DNA from: an uncultured Mycoplasmatota bacterium
GTDB lineage: Bacteria > Bacillota_I > Bacilli_A > RF39 > UBA660
Direction: 5' to 3'
DNA length: 24,163 nucleotides
Assembly (NCBI GenBank): GCA_900545005.1
Contig: UQXO01000016.1
Span: 1 to 24,163 of the forward strand
Under the pieces are notes generated by a model, which saw only the letters and a list, made by a program, of their open reading frames with translations, made no database searches and had not been told where the DNA came from. Each line of letters opens with the position of its first letter. Position 1 is the first letter of the stretch. Below are positions 7,296-14,140 of this stretch, piece by piece. The position numbers and the translations under genes were made by a program.

Positions 7296-7886
7296 ATGGT
7301 AATCACTAATGATATGGCTAAAGGATATTTAAAAGAATATTCTAACAAAAATAACAAAATTAATAGAGATATTAAAGCCGGCAAACTATATAAAATAATA
7401 ACTGGATTATATGAAACCGACCCTAATACGCCAGGTTATCTTCTAGCAGGTTGCATTTACGGTCCATCATACATATCTTTTGAATACGCCTTAGCTTACT
7501 ATGGGTTAATCCCTGAACGCGTAACAACTGTTACTTGTGCCACCTGTAATAAGAAAAAGAAAAAACAATATAACACAAATTTTGGAGTCTTTACGTATAA
7601 AGATATTCCTCAATCTGTTTACCCGGAAGAAATACTTCTTAAAGTGGAAAATAACTACTCTTACCAAATCGCGACTCCAGAAAAGGCTTTGTGTGACAAA
7701 TTATATACTCTAAAGCCTTTAAAAACATACAACAATTTAAAAATAATGTTATTTTCAGACTTAAGAATTGATGAAGAAGAATTTAGCAAATTAAATGTCG
7801 AAAAAATAGCCCAACTAAGTAAGTTATATCACTCAACAAATGTAACTTTACTAGCTAGTTATCTAAGGAGAAATACAAATGAATAA
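7296..7886 (+). CDS. abiEi: AbiEi-type antitoxin/transcriptional regulator of a type IV toxin-antitoxin pair
   Basis: A 196-aa protein beginning MVITNDMAKGYLKEYSNK. ATG 7296 is chosen over an in-frame ATG at 7191 because AGAGGTG lies 5 nt upstream and the promoter lies inside the longer frame. The N-terminal part (about 1-60) is the winged-helix-like DNA-binding region. The C-terminal part carries the AbiEi signatures GPSYISFEYALAYYGLIPE and ATPEKALCDKLYTL. In AbiE systems this protein represses the operon and antagonises the toxin without direct contact (type IV). It overlaps abiEii by 8 bp, as usual for the pair. Expected role: phage abortive infection or element maintenance. Confidence 0.9.
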   Translation: MVITNDMAKGYLKEYSNKNNKINRDIKAGKLYKIITGLYETDPNTPGYLLAGCIYGPSYISFEYALAYYGLIPERVTTVTCATCNKKKKKQYNTNFGVFTYKDIPQSVYPEEILLKVENNYSYQIATPEKALCDKLYTLKPLKTYNNLKIMLFSDLRIDEEEFSKLNVEKIAQLSKLYHSTNVTLLASYLRRNTNE

Positions 7887-8745
7887 TATAATCGAACAAA
7901 TGCTTTCCAAATATGAAATCAAAAATACTAATGATGAAATTAACGCTCTTAAAGAAATAATTCAAGAAATAGTTTTAGCAGGACTATCAAGAGGAGGTTT
8001 CTTTAAAGAAGCAGCCTTTTATGGTGGAACAGCTTTGAGAATATTTTATGGACTAGACCGATTTTCTGAAGACTTAGATTTTGCTCTTTTAAAGCCAGAT
8101 AAAAATTTTGATTTAAGTAATTACTTTGAATATATTAAAAAAGAATTGCATACCTATAAATTAAATTTAAAAGTAAATACTAAAATTAAAAGCAGGGACT
8201 CTAACATAACATCGGCATTCTTAAAAGGAAACACCCTAGAACATATATTAAAATTTTTCCCTAACGAGGAAAATAATAAATATAATCGTATATTGAAAGA
8301 CCTAAAAATAAAATTTGAAGTTGATATCAATCCTCCTGCTGGCGCTTCATATGAAGATAAATATAAATTATTACCAAACCCACATCAAATTAAATTATAC
8401 GACAAAGAATCTCTATTTGCTGGAAAAATCCACGCTATTTTATGTCGAAATTGGAAAACTAGAACTAAAGGTAGAGACTTATACGATTATATATTCTTTC
8501 TAGCTAATGATACAAAAGTTAATATAGAATTGCTAAAAAATAAATTATTAGAATCAAATTATATCAGGCCTGATGAAACTCTTGATATTAATAAACTTAA
8601 AAATTTATTAATAAATAAATTTAATGAAATAGACTATGAAGAAGCCAAGGATGATGTTAAGCCATTTATTAAAAACATTGATACCTTAGAAATTTGGAGT
8701 AAAGAATTCTTTATTAGTATTACTGAAAAATTAAAAAGAAGTTAA
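7879..8745 (+). CDS. abiEii: AbiEii-type nucleotidyltransferase toxin
   Basis: A 288-aa protein of the AbiEii/AbiGii (DUF1814) family. The nucleotidyltransferase core is seen as G49-G50-T51 followed by SED65-L-D67 (GGTALRIFYGLDRFSEDLDFA), the G-G-S/T and DxD metal-binding motif. Downstream LFAGKIHAILCRN...KGRDLYDY supplies the conserved Lys and RDLYD motifs. All key residues are present, so it appears active. Family members add nucleotides to cellular targets (tRNA acceptor ends for the related MenT toxins) and halt growth. AAGGAG precedes the ATG (7 nt), inside the end of the antitoxin gene. It ends in a hairpin terminator. Confidence 0.92.
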   Translation: MNNIIEQMLSKYEIKNTNDEINALKEIIQEIVLAGLSRGGFFKEAAFYGGTALRIFYGLDRFSEDLDFALLKPDKNFDLSNYFEYIKKELHTYKLNLKVNTKIKSRDSNITSAFLKGNTLEHILKFFPNEENNKYNRILKDLKIKFEVDINPPAGASYEDKYKLLPNPHQIKLYDKESLFAGKIHAILCRNWKTRTKGRDLYDYIFFLANDTKVNIELLKNKLLESNYIRPDETLDINKLKNLLINKFNEIDYEEAKDDVKPFIKNIDTLEIWSKEFFISITEKLKRS

Positions 8746-8757
8746 AAGCTTCTTTTT
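8733..8757. terminator. Terminator after the AbiE operon (bidirectional)
   Basis: A 9-bp perfect stem, AAAAAGAAG (8733-8741) with CTTCTTTTT (8749-8757), loop TTAAAAG. It overlaps the abiEii stop codon and also serves the convergent sulfotransferase gene. Confidence 0.7.
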
Positions 8758-8769
8758 AATTTGATTTCA

Positions 8770-10731
8770 TCAAACCACAACATACCTTTTAGTATCATAT
8801 ATCTTATCATTTATTTTTATATAAAGATAATACTTCCCTGATAAACCTTCTTTATTTATATATCTTGTAATATTAATTCCCTCATTAGTTTCTTCTTCCG
8901 TAAAAATATCTACACACAACGCTGTATATGGCTTTTTACTTATCACTTGATCATAATAATAATTAGTTAAACCTTTTCTTAAGATAAAACTAACATTTTC
9001 CCCTTTCTTAAACTTTCCACTTATTACTAAACGATCTTCTTCATTAGTTAAAGTAATATTACGATTATTATAATCATCATCGGTTTTAACAGTTTTAATT
9101 AATTTATTATCTTTTTTACTTACCTTAGTCTCTCCTAAACTTCCTAATCTTTTACCTAAAGAATTATTATAATCATCCCCCGTATAAAGACTTTGCTTTT
9201 CTACCCGATAATTATTAGTAGGTAAAACAATCTCAAAGATTACTTTATTATTTAAAAGTTCTACGGTATCACTCTTTAGAGTAGTATTAGAAGAAAAACC
9301 CGCTGGTTGATTAGAATTTTTCCCATCAACATATACTATTCCTCCAGAATGAACTAAATAATGATTTACCCCTAAGTAATCAACATCACTTATATAAGGT
9401 GAATAAAAACTACTTCCTCGTTCTTTTCCATATTCATATACTTGTTCAATAGTCATATTAGTAGTATCAATTTTATACATAACCCCTCGAGAATAACTAT
9501 TGGAAGCTTCAACATATTTAGCACTATCCTTACTCTTATTATTACCATTATCAAAGATAAAGACATATCCCTCAGGAGTAATCATTGCGGCATGTTGAGA
9601 CCATTGCCATTCAAAGTCTTTACCCACCGGAGTAAAGAAATACTTTTGATATTCACTACTCCAATTATCAGAATCACCAATAATCCAATTTAATTTACCC
9701 GTTTGATAATCGATATTAATAACCGCATCTTGATGCCTTCCCGATAAAGTTATACTATTAGTAGCATCATCATACCAAACCGAATTGTTATGAAACCAAT
9801 CATAAGCACTCCAGTTTTCACTTTTACCATCTTCCATTTTTAGGACATCTTTTAAATCCCAAGATTTAACAATTTCCCCTGTAGTCCTATCAAGTTCAAC
9901 TATATAATCTTCTACTGTCCCTTTATCATTATTAAAATCATCACTAGCCACTAATAAATTACCATTCGGTAGTTCAAAATAATCATGATGATATCCTCCT
10001 TTTAAAGAGTATTCATTATAAATATGTCCTAAAAGATCTATTTCATATAAACCTGTCATATAATATGGACTATTAACTAGTCTTTCTGTACTAACCATCA
10101 TATGCCCATTTTTAAGTCTAGTATTATCCCAAACAGCATTATTAGATAAATACCAACGAACATCCCCATTAACATCATAAGCACAAGTATACCCTTTACT
10201 AGAGGGAGTAAAAAAATATAAATCATTACTTAATTTACTACTATCTTTCTTAACACTAGTAGGTAAAATAAAATCATCAGGTAAGGCCTCCGTTTTAATT
10301 TCCATCTCTTTAATTACTCTCTTACCATTCTTTAAAGTATAATTAATCTCTACTTTATTATTATAATCTGGATATAACCCATAAATAGGCAAATAATGTT
10401 TCTTATTCTTAGTAAAATCCATCGTAAAAGTAGTAGACTTATCTTTCCCCTTAATAATAACTTTCGGACTTACTTCTTCCTCAGTTTCAAAAAGCACTAA
10501 AGCAGTTAAAGGAGAAGCTTCATAAGGATCTAATATAATCTTAGGATTATCAATAGTATATCCCGTAGTCTTTAAAGACTTACTTATCTCATTTTGTTTA
10601 GTTACTAAAGATGCCTTTAAACTTAAATTTTCTTTCTTCTTTAAACTTTGATAATGATAAAAAGTAAACCCAATAATACTTATCATTAAAATACTAATTA
10701 TCATAATTATAATATTTTTCTTTCTTTGCAT
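8770..10731 (-). CDS. Membrane-anchored arylsulfate sulfotransferase (AssT family)
   Basis: A 653-aa protein: N-terminal membrane helix (about 5-25), an Ig-like N-terminal domain typical of AssT (about 60-150), then the beta-propeller. Active-site candidates align in order with those known in E. coli AssT: H248/H249 (GYHHDYFELPNG), H314-N-N316 (WFHNNSVW), R332 (SGRHQDAV) and H380 (WSQHAAM). The 18-residue step between the second His and the Arg equals that in AssT. The enzyme moves sulfate from one phenolic sulfate ester to another phenol without PAPS, outside the cell. Here the propeller would sit on the outer membrane face. ATG 10731 is preferred to GTG 10752 (GGGTGAT 9 nt before the ATG). 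No dsbL/dsbI-like partner is adjacent. Substrate is unknown; gut or plant phenolic sulfates are inference. Confidence 0.88.
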   Translation of the reverse strand: MQRKKNIIIMIISILMISIIGFTFYHYQSLKKKENLSLKASLVTKQNEISKSLKTTGYTIDNPKIILDPYEASPLTALVLFETEEEVSPKVIIKGKDKSTTFTMDFTKNKKHYLPIYGLYPDYNNKVEINYTLKNGKRVIKEMEIKTEALPDDFILPTSVKKDSSKLSNDLYFFTPSSKGYTCAYDVNGDVRWYLSNNAVWDNTRLKNGHMMVSTERLVNSPYYMTGLYEIDLLGHIYNEYSLKGGYHHDYFELPNGNLLVASDDFNNDKGTVEDYIVELDRTTGEIVKSWDLKDVLKMEDGKSENWSAYDWFHNNSVWYDDATNSITLSGRHQDAVINIDYQTGKLNWIIGDSDNWSSEYQKYFFTPVGKDFEWQWSQHAAMITPEGYVFIFDNGNNKSKDSAKYVEASNSYSRGVMYKIDTTNMTIEQVYEYGKERGSSFYSPYISDVDYLGVNHYLVHSGGIVYVDGKNSNQPAGFSSNTTLKSDTVELLNNKVIFEIVLPTNNYRVEKQSLYTGDDYNNSLGKRLGSLGETKVSKKDNKLIKTVKTDDDYNNRNITLTNEEDRLVISGKFKKGENVSFILRKGLTNYYYDQVISKKPYTALCVDIFTEEETNEGINITRYINKEGLSGKYYLYIKINDKIYDTKRYVVV

Positions 10732-10786
10732 AAATTTATCACCCAAAGACACCTTATCTAAAAAATTATCTTTTTTAAATAACTTC

Positions 10787-10803
10787 TTAGTTGAATCAAC
10801 TAA
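10787..10803. promoter_or_regulatory. Palindromic operator-like site upstream of the sulfotransferase
   Basis: TTAGTTGA, A, TCAACTAA is a perfect 17-bp odd palindrome, 55 bp before the start codon, with a related AAGTTGAG half-site next to it. MarR-type regulators bind palindromes of this style. No regulator gene adjoins, so this is inference. Confidence 0.4.
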
Positions 10804-10864
10804 ACTTTAAGTTGAGTTACTTCTTTAGAAGATATAATCTTTATTTTCTAGAACTATTACCCGT

Positions 10865-10892
10865 AAAAAAAGAAGTCTTAGAAACTTCTTTT
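10865..10892 (-). terminator. Terminator after the RNase J homologue
   Basis: On the minus strand AAAAGAAGT, a 7-nt loop, ACTTCTTTT and a run of T. The stem overlaps the stop codon. Confidence 0.75.
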
Positions 10893-12525
10893 ATACTTCT
10901 TGAATAACAGCAATAATCATTGGTTTACATTCCGTCTCACTATATAAATACTTACCTAATTCTTCTCTAATTTCGGTTTTAATAGTAGTATAATCAACAT
11001 AACGATCCGTAATATTTCTCGTAATAACATCTAAAGAGATATTCTTTATCTCATTAATCATTTCTTTACTATCTTTAATATAGATAAATCCTCTAGTTGT
11101 TACTTCTGGTCCCACTAAAACTTCTCTAGTCTTTTTGGAAATAGTAGCTGAAATCAGAACAATTCCATTTTCACTTAACATCTGACGATCCTTAATAACT
11201 AAATCGCCAACATCATCATTACTCTTACCATCTATTAAGACATCATTAATCTTCATTGTTTTAAAATTATCTTGTAAAACCCCATTATTAATCTCTACAA
11301 TATCCCCATTCTGCTTTAGAAGAATATTTTCCGCCGGAATACCTAAATCACTAGCCAAGTTAGCATTATTAACCATATAACGATACTCACCCTTAACCGG
11401 CATATAATACTTAGGATTTAATAATTTTATCATTAACATTAAATCTTCTTTCGAAGCATGATGCAATATAGTCTTTCCTTTCGGAATTGAAACAATCTCA
11501 CAACCATGCATCGCTAAGTCATTTTCAATTTTAACTAATAATTTTTCATTCTCATCATATCTTGGTTCTGCAAAGACAACCGTATCTGTTGGTTTTAAAT
11601 GAATAAACTTATCATAACCATTTAATACTTTACTAATACAAGCATAAGGATTTTGTTTACTATCAGCCATCAAGATAATCGCATCTTTATCATTAATATT
11701 AGATAAGTCCCCCAGTAATCCTTCTTGAATAGTTAAATAATTTTCTTTCAAGGACATCTCAATTAAATTTTGTAATTGCTTACCCATAACGACAATCTTA
11801 CGATGCGTATTACGAGCTGCCTCAAATATTTCTTGAATAGTATAAAGATGGGTTGGTAAAACTAAGAACATCAATCTATCTTTCGTATGTCTAATAGCCT
11901 CTTTAAATACTCCCACCAACCTGTGATTAGGAGATGTATGCCCAACTTTTTCCGAAAAAGATGACTCTTGTAAAAGTGCTAAAACGCCCTTCTTTCCAAC
12001 ATAAGCAATCTTTCCTAAATCCATATCATAAGCTCCTCGCATCAAAGGATCAATAATAAAATCCCCCGTATAGCAAATCGCCCCATCTTTAGTATTAATT
12101 ACGTACATAACAGCATCCGGAGTCGAATGTGATACACTAATAGGAAAAATACTAACATCTCTAAAATTCAACTTCTTATGAGGTTCAATCTCTATTAAGT
12201 TATTAGGATTCACCCCATCACTTTCTAAAACATACTTCGTAAACTTTGTACAATAAACTTTTAAATTAGGAATTAATCTTATCAAATCATTTGTAGCACC
12301 CATATTCTCATAATGTCCATGTGTTAAGAATAATCCTCTAATCTTCTTTTTATTTTTCACTAAATAATCAAAATCTGGAATAATATAATCTATTCCATAT
12401 AAATTTTCCGTGGCAAACTTAAGTCCACAATCTAAGATAAAGATTGAATTATCAACCTCTACGACATAGGTATTCTTTCCAGTTTCACTAAGACCACCTA
12501 GTCCAAATATTTTAATTTTACTCAT
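10891..12525 (-). CDS. RNase J family metallo-beta-lactamase protein with degraded metal-binding motifs (RNase J2-like)
   Basis: A 544-aa protein covering the full RNase J layout: beta-lactamase core, beta-CASP insert (about 215-340), C-terminal domain (about 440-544). Active members carry HxHxDH; here it reads H69-G-H71-Y-E73-N74. H133 (VSHS) and D155 (TGDF) remain. The HxSGH motif is reduced to HHASKED (355-361), and the PVHGEYR motif reads PVKGEYR (K378). Several ligands for the two metals are thus missing. B. subtilis RNase J2 is likewise a weak partner of RNase J1, so this is probably a structural or regulatory subunit of an RNA-decay complex whose active partner is encoded elsewhere. 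AAGGAAG precedes ATG 12525, and a near-consensus promoter lies upstream (12585-12613). A fully divergent function cannot be excluded. Confidence 0.85.
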   Translation of the reverse strand: MSKIKIFGLGGLSETGKNTYVVEVDNSIFILDCGLKFATENLYGIDYIIPDFDYLVKNKKKIRGLFLTHGHYENMGATNDLIRLIPNLKVYCTKFTKYVLESDGVNPNNLIEIEPHKKLNFRDVSIFPISVSHSTPDAVMYVINTKDGAICYTGDFIIDPLMRGAYDMDLGKIAYVGKKGVLALLQESSFSEKVGHTSPNHRLVGVFKEAIRHTKDRLMFLVLPTHLYTIQEIFEAARNTHRKIVVMGKQLQNLIEMSLKENYLTIQEGLLGDLSNINDKDAIILMADSKQNPYACISKVLNGYDKFIHLKPTDTVVFAEPRYDENEKLLVKIENDLAMHGCEIVSIPKGKTILHHASKEDLMLMIKLLNPKYYMPVKGEYRYMVNNANLASDLGIPAENILLKQNGDIVEINNGVLQDNFKTMKINDVLIDGKSNDDVGDLVIKDRQMLSENGIVLISATISKKTREVLVGPEVTTRGFIYIKDSKEMINEIKNISLDVITRNITDRYVDYTTIKTEIREELGKYLYSETECKPMIIAVIQEV

Positions 12526-12584
12526 ATTTTATCTACTTCCTTTAATAATAATAATTTTAAATACAAGCGACTACAAACAAATTA

Positions 12585-12613
12585 ATTATATCAAAAAAAA
12601 TAGTTCTTGACAA
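12585..12613 (-). promoter_or_regulatory. Promoter of the RNase J homologue
   Basis: On the minus strand TTGTCA (12608-12613), a 17-bp spacer and TATAAT (12585-12590): five of six and six of six consensus bases. The -35 lies in the loop of the preceding gene's terminator. Confidence 0.75.
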
Positions 12614-12618
12614 ACTAT
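12593..12618 (-). terminator. Weak terminator after the coiled-coil gene
   Basis: ATAGTT, a 7-nt loop and AACTAT, followed on the minus strand by eight T. The stem has only 6 bp, but the T-run is strong. Confidence 0.5.
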
Positions 12619-13460
12619 AATTTTTTTCTTACCCGACAAACAATTATTCTTGGAAGATGAAAAGTCTTACAAACTTGTTTATAAAGTCTTAAGGACTCTT
12701 TATAAGATAAGACAGGATAATCTAAACTACAATTAAAAACATTTCCCATCCTTAAGTTATTTATAAAGTCATTACCAGATAAACTTTTTTTCTGTTCCTT
12801 AAAAGCATATTCTTTTAATAACCTTAATTGACTTGCCATACTTAATGTAATATCTTCTTTATCTAAGTATCTAACTAAATTAGTAAGAGCATACTTAATA
12901 ATGAAGATTTGTCCCAAAGAATAACCTAAATCCTCATTCCGCGAATCATACATTTTCCCAAAATCATTATTTCTAAAGACTTTAATCAACTCATTAACAA
13001 ACTTTTCTTGGGGATACTCTTCTCTTTGTTGTCTTACTTCCCAAAGAATTTCTTCCAATTCTTTCCGTCTTTTATCTATCTTTAAAGCATACTTATCCTT
13101 TTCATCTAAAAGCTTTCTATACTCTAAATGTTTATTATCTATTTCCCTTCTATTAATCTCTAAATCCTTCTCTAAAGATGTAACCAATCTTTTTCTTTCC
13201 CCCTCTAAAAGAGAATAATAATTAGACTCTATCTTTTTTAAAGACTCCTTTATACTCTTTCTTAAGAATAACAATCCCAATAAATAATTCTTACTAGAAC
13301 TTATTTTTCCTAGTAATTCCTTATACGAGGAATCATCCTCCCCCCTCTTTAGATTCTCTAATCTTAAAGACAATTCATTTTCTTTCTTCTTTAAATTCTC
13401 TATATATAAATCATTTTCTAATTTCTTTAATTCATTATCAGCAATAAGTTTATTCTTCAT
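12615..13460 (-). CDS. Hypothetical coiled-coil protein, 281 aa
   Basis: I do not recognise a family. Residues about 1-150 are Lys/Glu-rich heptad-like sequence (ELKKLENDLYIENLKKKENE onward), broken near 55-65 by a hydrophobic stretch (YLLGLLFLRKSI). The C-terminal 120 residues look globular and helical (LGYSLGQIFIIKYALTNLVRYL) and end HLPRIIVCRVRKKL. No signal peptide is visible. AGAGGA sits 6 nt before ATG 13460. It lies between ylbE (53 bp upstream on this strand) and the RNase J gene, and may share the ylbD-ylbE transcript. Function unknown; a scaffold or cytoskeleton-like role is only a guess from the coiled coil. Confidence 0.7.
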   Translation of the reverse strand: MKNKLIADNELKKLENDLYIENLKKKENELSLRLENLKRGEDDSSYKELLGKISSSKNYLLGLLFLRKSIKESLKKIESNYYSLLEGERKRLVTSLEKDLEINRREIDNKHLEYRKLLDEKDKYALKIDKRRKELEEILWEVRQQREEYPQEKFVNELIKVFRNNDFGKMYDSRNEDLGYSLGQIFIIKYALTNLVRYLDKEDITLSMASQLRLLKEYAFKEQKKSLSGNDFINNLRMGNVFNCSLDYPVLSYKESLRLYKQVCKTFHLPRIIVCRVRKKL

Positions 13461-13513
13461 ATTTATTCCTCTTTAGTACCAATATAATAGATAATTATTC
13501 TTTAAAAGTCAAT

Positions 13514-13735
13514 CTATTTAATAGCTTTTAACAACGTATTAATCAAATCAATATTATCAATAGTCTTACTAATCTTATCACTAACTCTTAGACCATACTT
13601 ATCTTTAACAAAGTTATCAAAACTACTAAATTCTTTAGAATTTCTATTAAGTTTTTTAATATAATAAGAATTATCTTTCAAATAATTATAATAATTCTTT
13701 GTATTCTTTATCTTATATTGCAGTTCTAATTCCAT
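13514..13735 (-). CDS. ylbE: YlbE-like small protein
   Basis: A 73-aa protein matching the YlbE-like family in order and pattern: an N-terminal helix, YLKDNSYYIKKLNRNSKEF, then FVKDKYGLRVSDKISKTIDN and a terminal hydrophobic helix. Function in Bacillus is not well defined. ATG 13735 is chosen over TTG 13747 because GGAG from the end of ylbD sits 7 nt before it; the start then lies 1 nt after the ylbD stop, the usual coupled arrangement. The pairing with a YlbD-like gene strengthens the call. Confidence 0.75.
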   Translation of the reverse strand: MELELQYKIKNTKNYYNYLKDNSYYIKKLNRNSKEFSSFDNFVKDKYGLRVSDKISKTIDNIDLINTLLKAIK

Positions 13736-13736
13736 C

Positions 13737-14093
13737 TTAATCTCCAAAGAACTTATCTAGTGGTCTCGGACTCTTTGGTCCCTTCGGTATACTACTAACA
13801 TTATTAGCTCCTTTAGTAGTTAATTCTTCTATAAAACCTAAAGCTTTCTGAGCAGTCTTAATATGTTCTTGTAGACTATCTATATCTATATTCTTAACTA
13901 AGTCTTTAAGACCATTATAATCTGTAGTATTCTTCGTACTAGAAAGATACGGACTCCAAGCACTTTTATCTTCTCCATAAATATCATATATCTCATAAAG
14001 TTTCTGTATTGAAGAGTCTTTATTATTCTTTAAATATTCCGTAATCTGCGGATATTTTTTTAAAAATTCTTTAAAAGCTTCTTTTTTATCCAT
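13737..14093 (-). CDS. ylbD: YlbD-like protein (putative spore-coat family)
   Basis: A 118-aa protein with the YlbD pattern: an N-terminal FKEFLKKYPQI segment (residues 7-17), QKLYEIYDIYGEDKSAWSPY (about 30-49), a helical middle and a low-complexity C-terminus rich in Pro, Lys and Gly (SIPKGPKSPRPLDKFFGD). In Bacillus YlbD is annotated as a coat protein, but homologues occur in lineages not known to sporulate, so a coat role should not be assumed. AGGTGA lies 7 nt before the ATG and is part of a hairpin that also looks like the parC terminator. It is directly coupled to ylbE. Confidence 0.75.
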   Translation of the reverse strand: MDKKEAFKEFLKKYPQITEYLKNNKDSSIQKLYEIYDIYGEDKSAWSPYLSSTKNTTDYNGLKDLVKNIDIDSLQEHIKTAQKALGFIEELTTKGANNVSSIPKGPKSPRPLDKFFGD

Positions 14094-14134
14094 AAAAAAT
14101 CACCTACTAGATTTTATTCTTCCGTAAGTGATTT
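14094..14134 (-). terminator. parC terminator-like hairpin overlapping the ylbD ribosome binding site
   Basis: On the minus strand AAAATCAC (about 14127-14134), a 24-nt loop and GTGATTTT plus T-run (about 14096-14105). The 3' arm contains the AGGTGA ribosome binding site of ylbD. The loop is long, so termination may be partial, and folding would hide the ylbD start. Confidence 0.5.
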
Positions 14135-14140
14135 TATTTC

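Noticed and set aside
8315..8503. 62-codon frame inside abiEii
   Set aside because: Lies wholly within a well-supported gene in another frame and has no recognisable content.
9442..9693. Antisense 83-codon frame in the sulfotransferase gene
   Set aside because: The opposite strand encodes active-site residues of the real protein; the product shows no family pattern.
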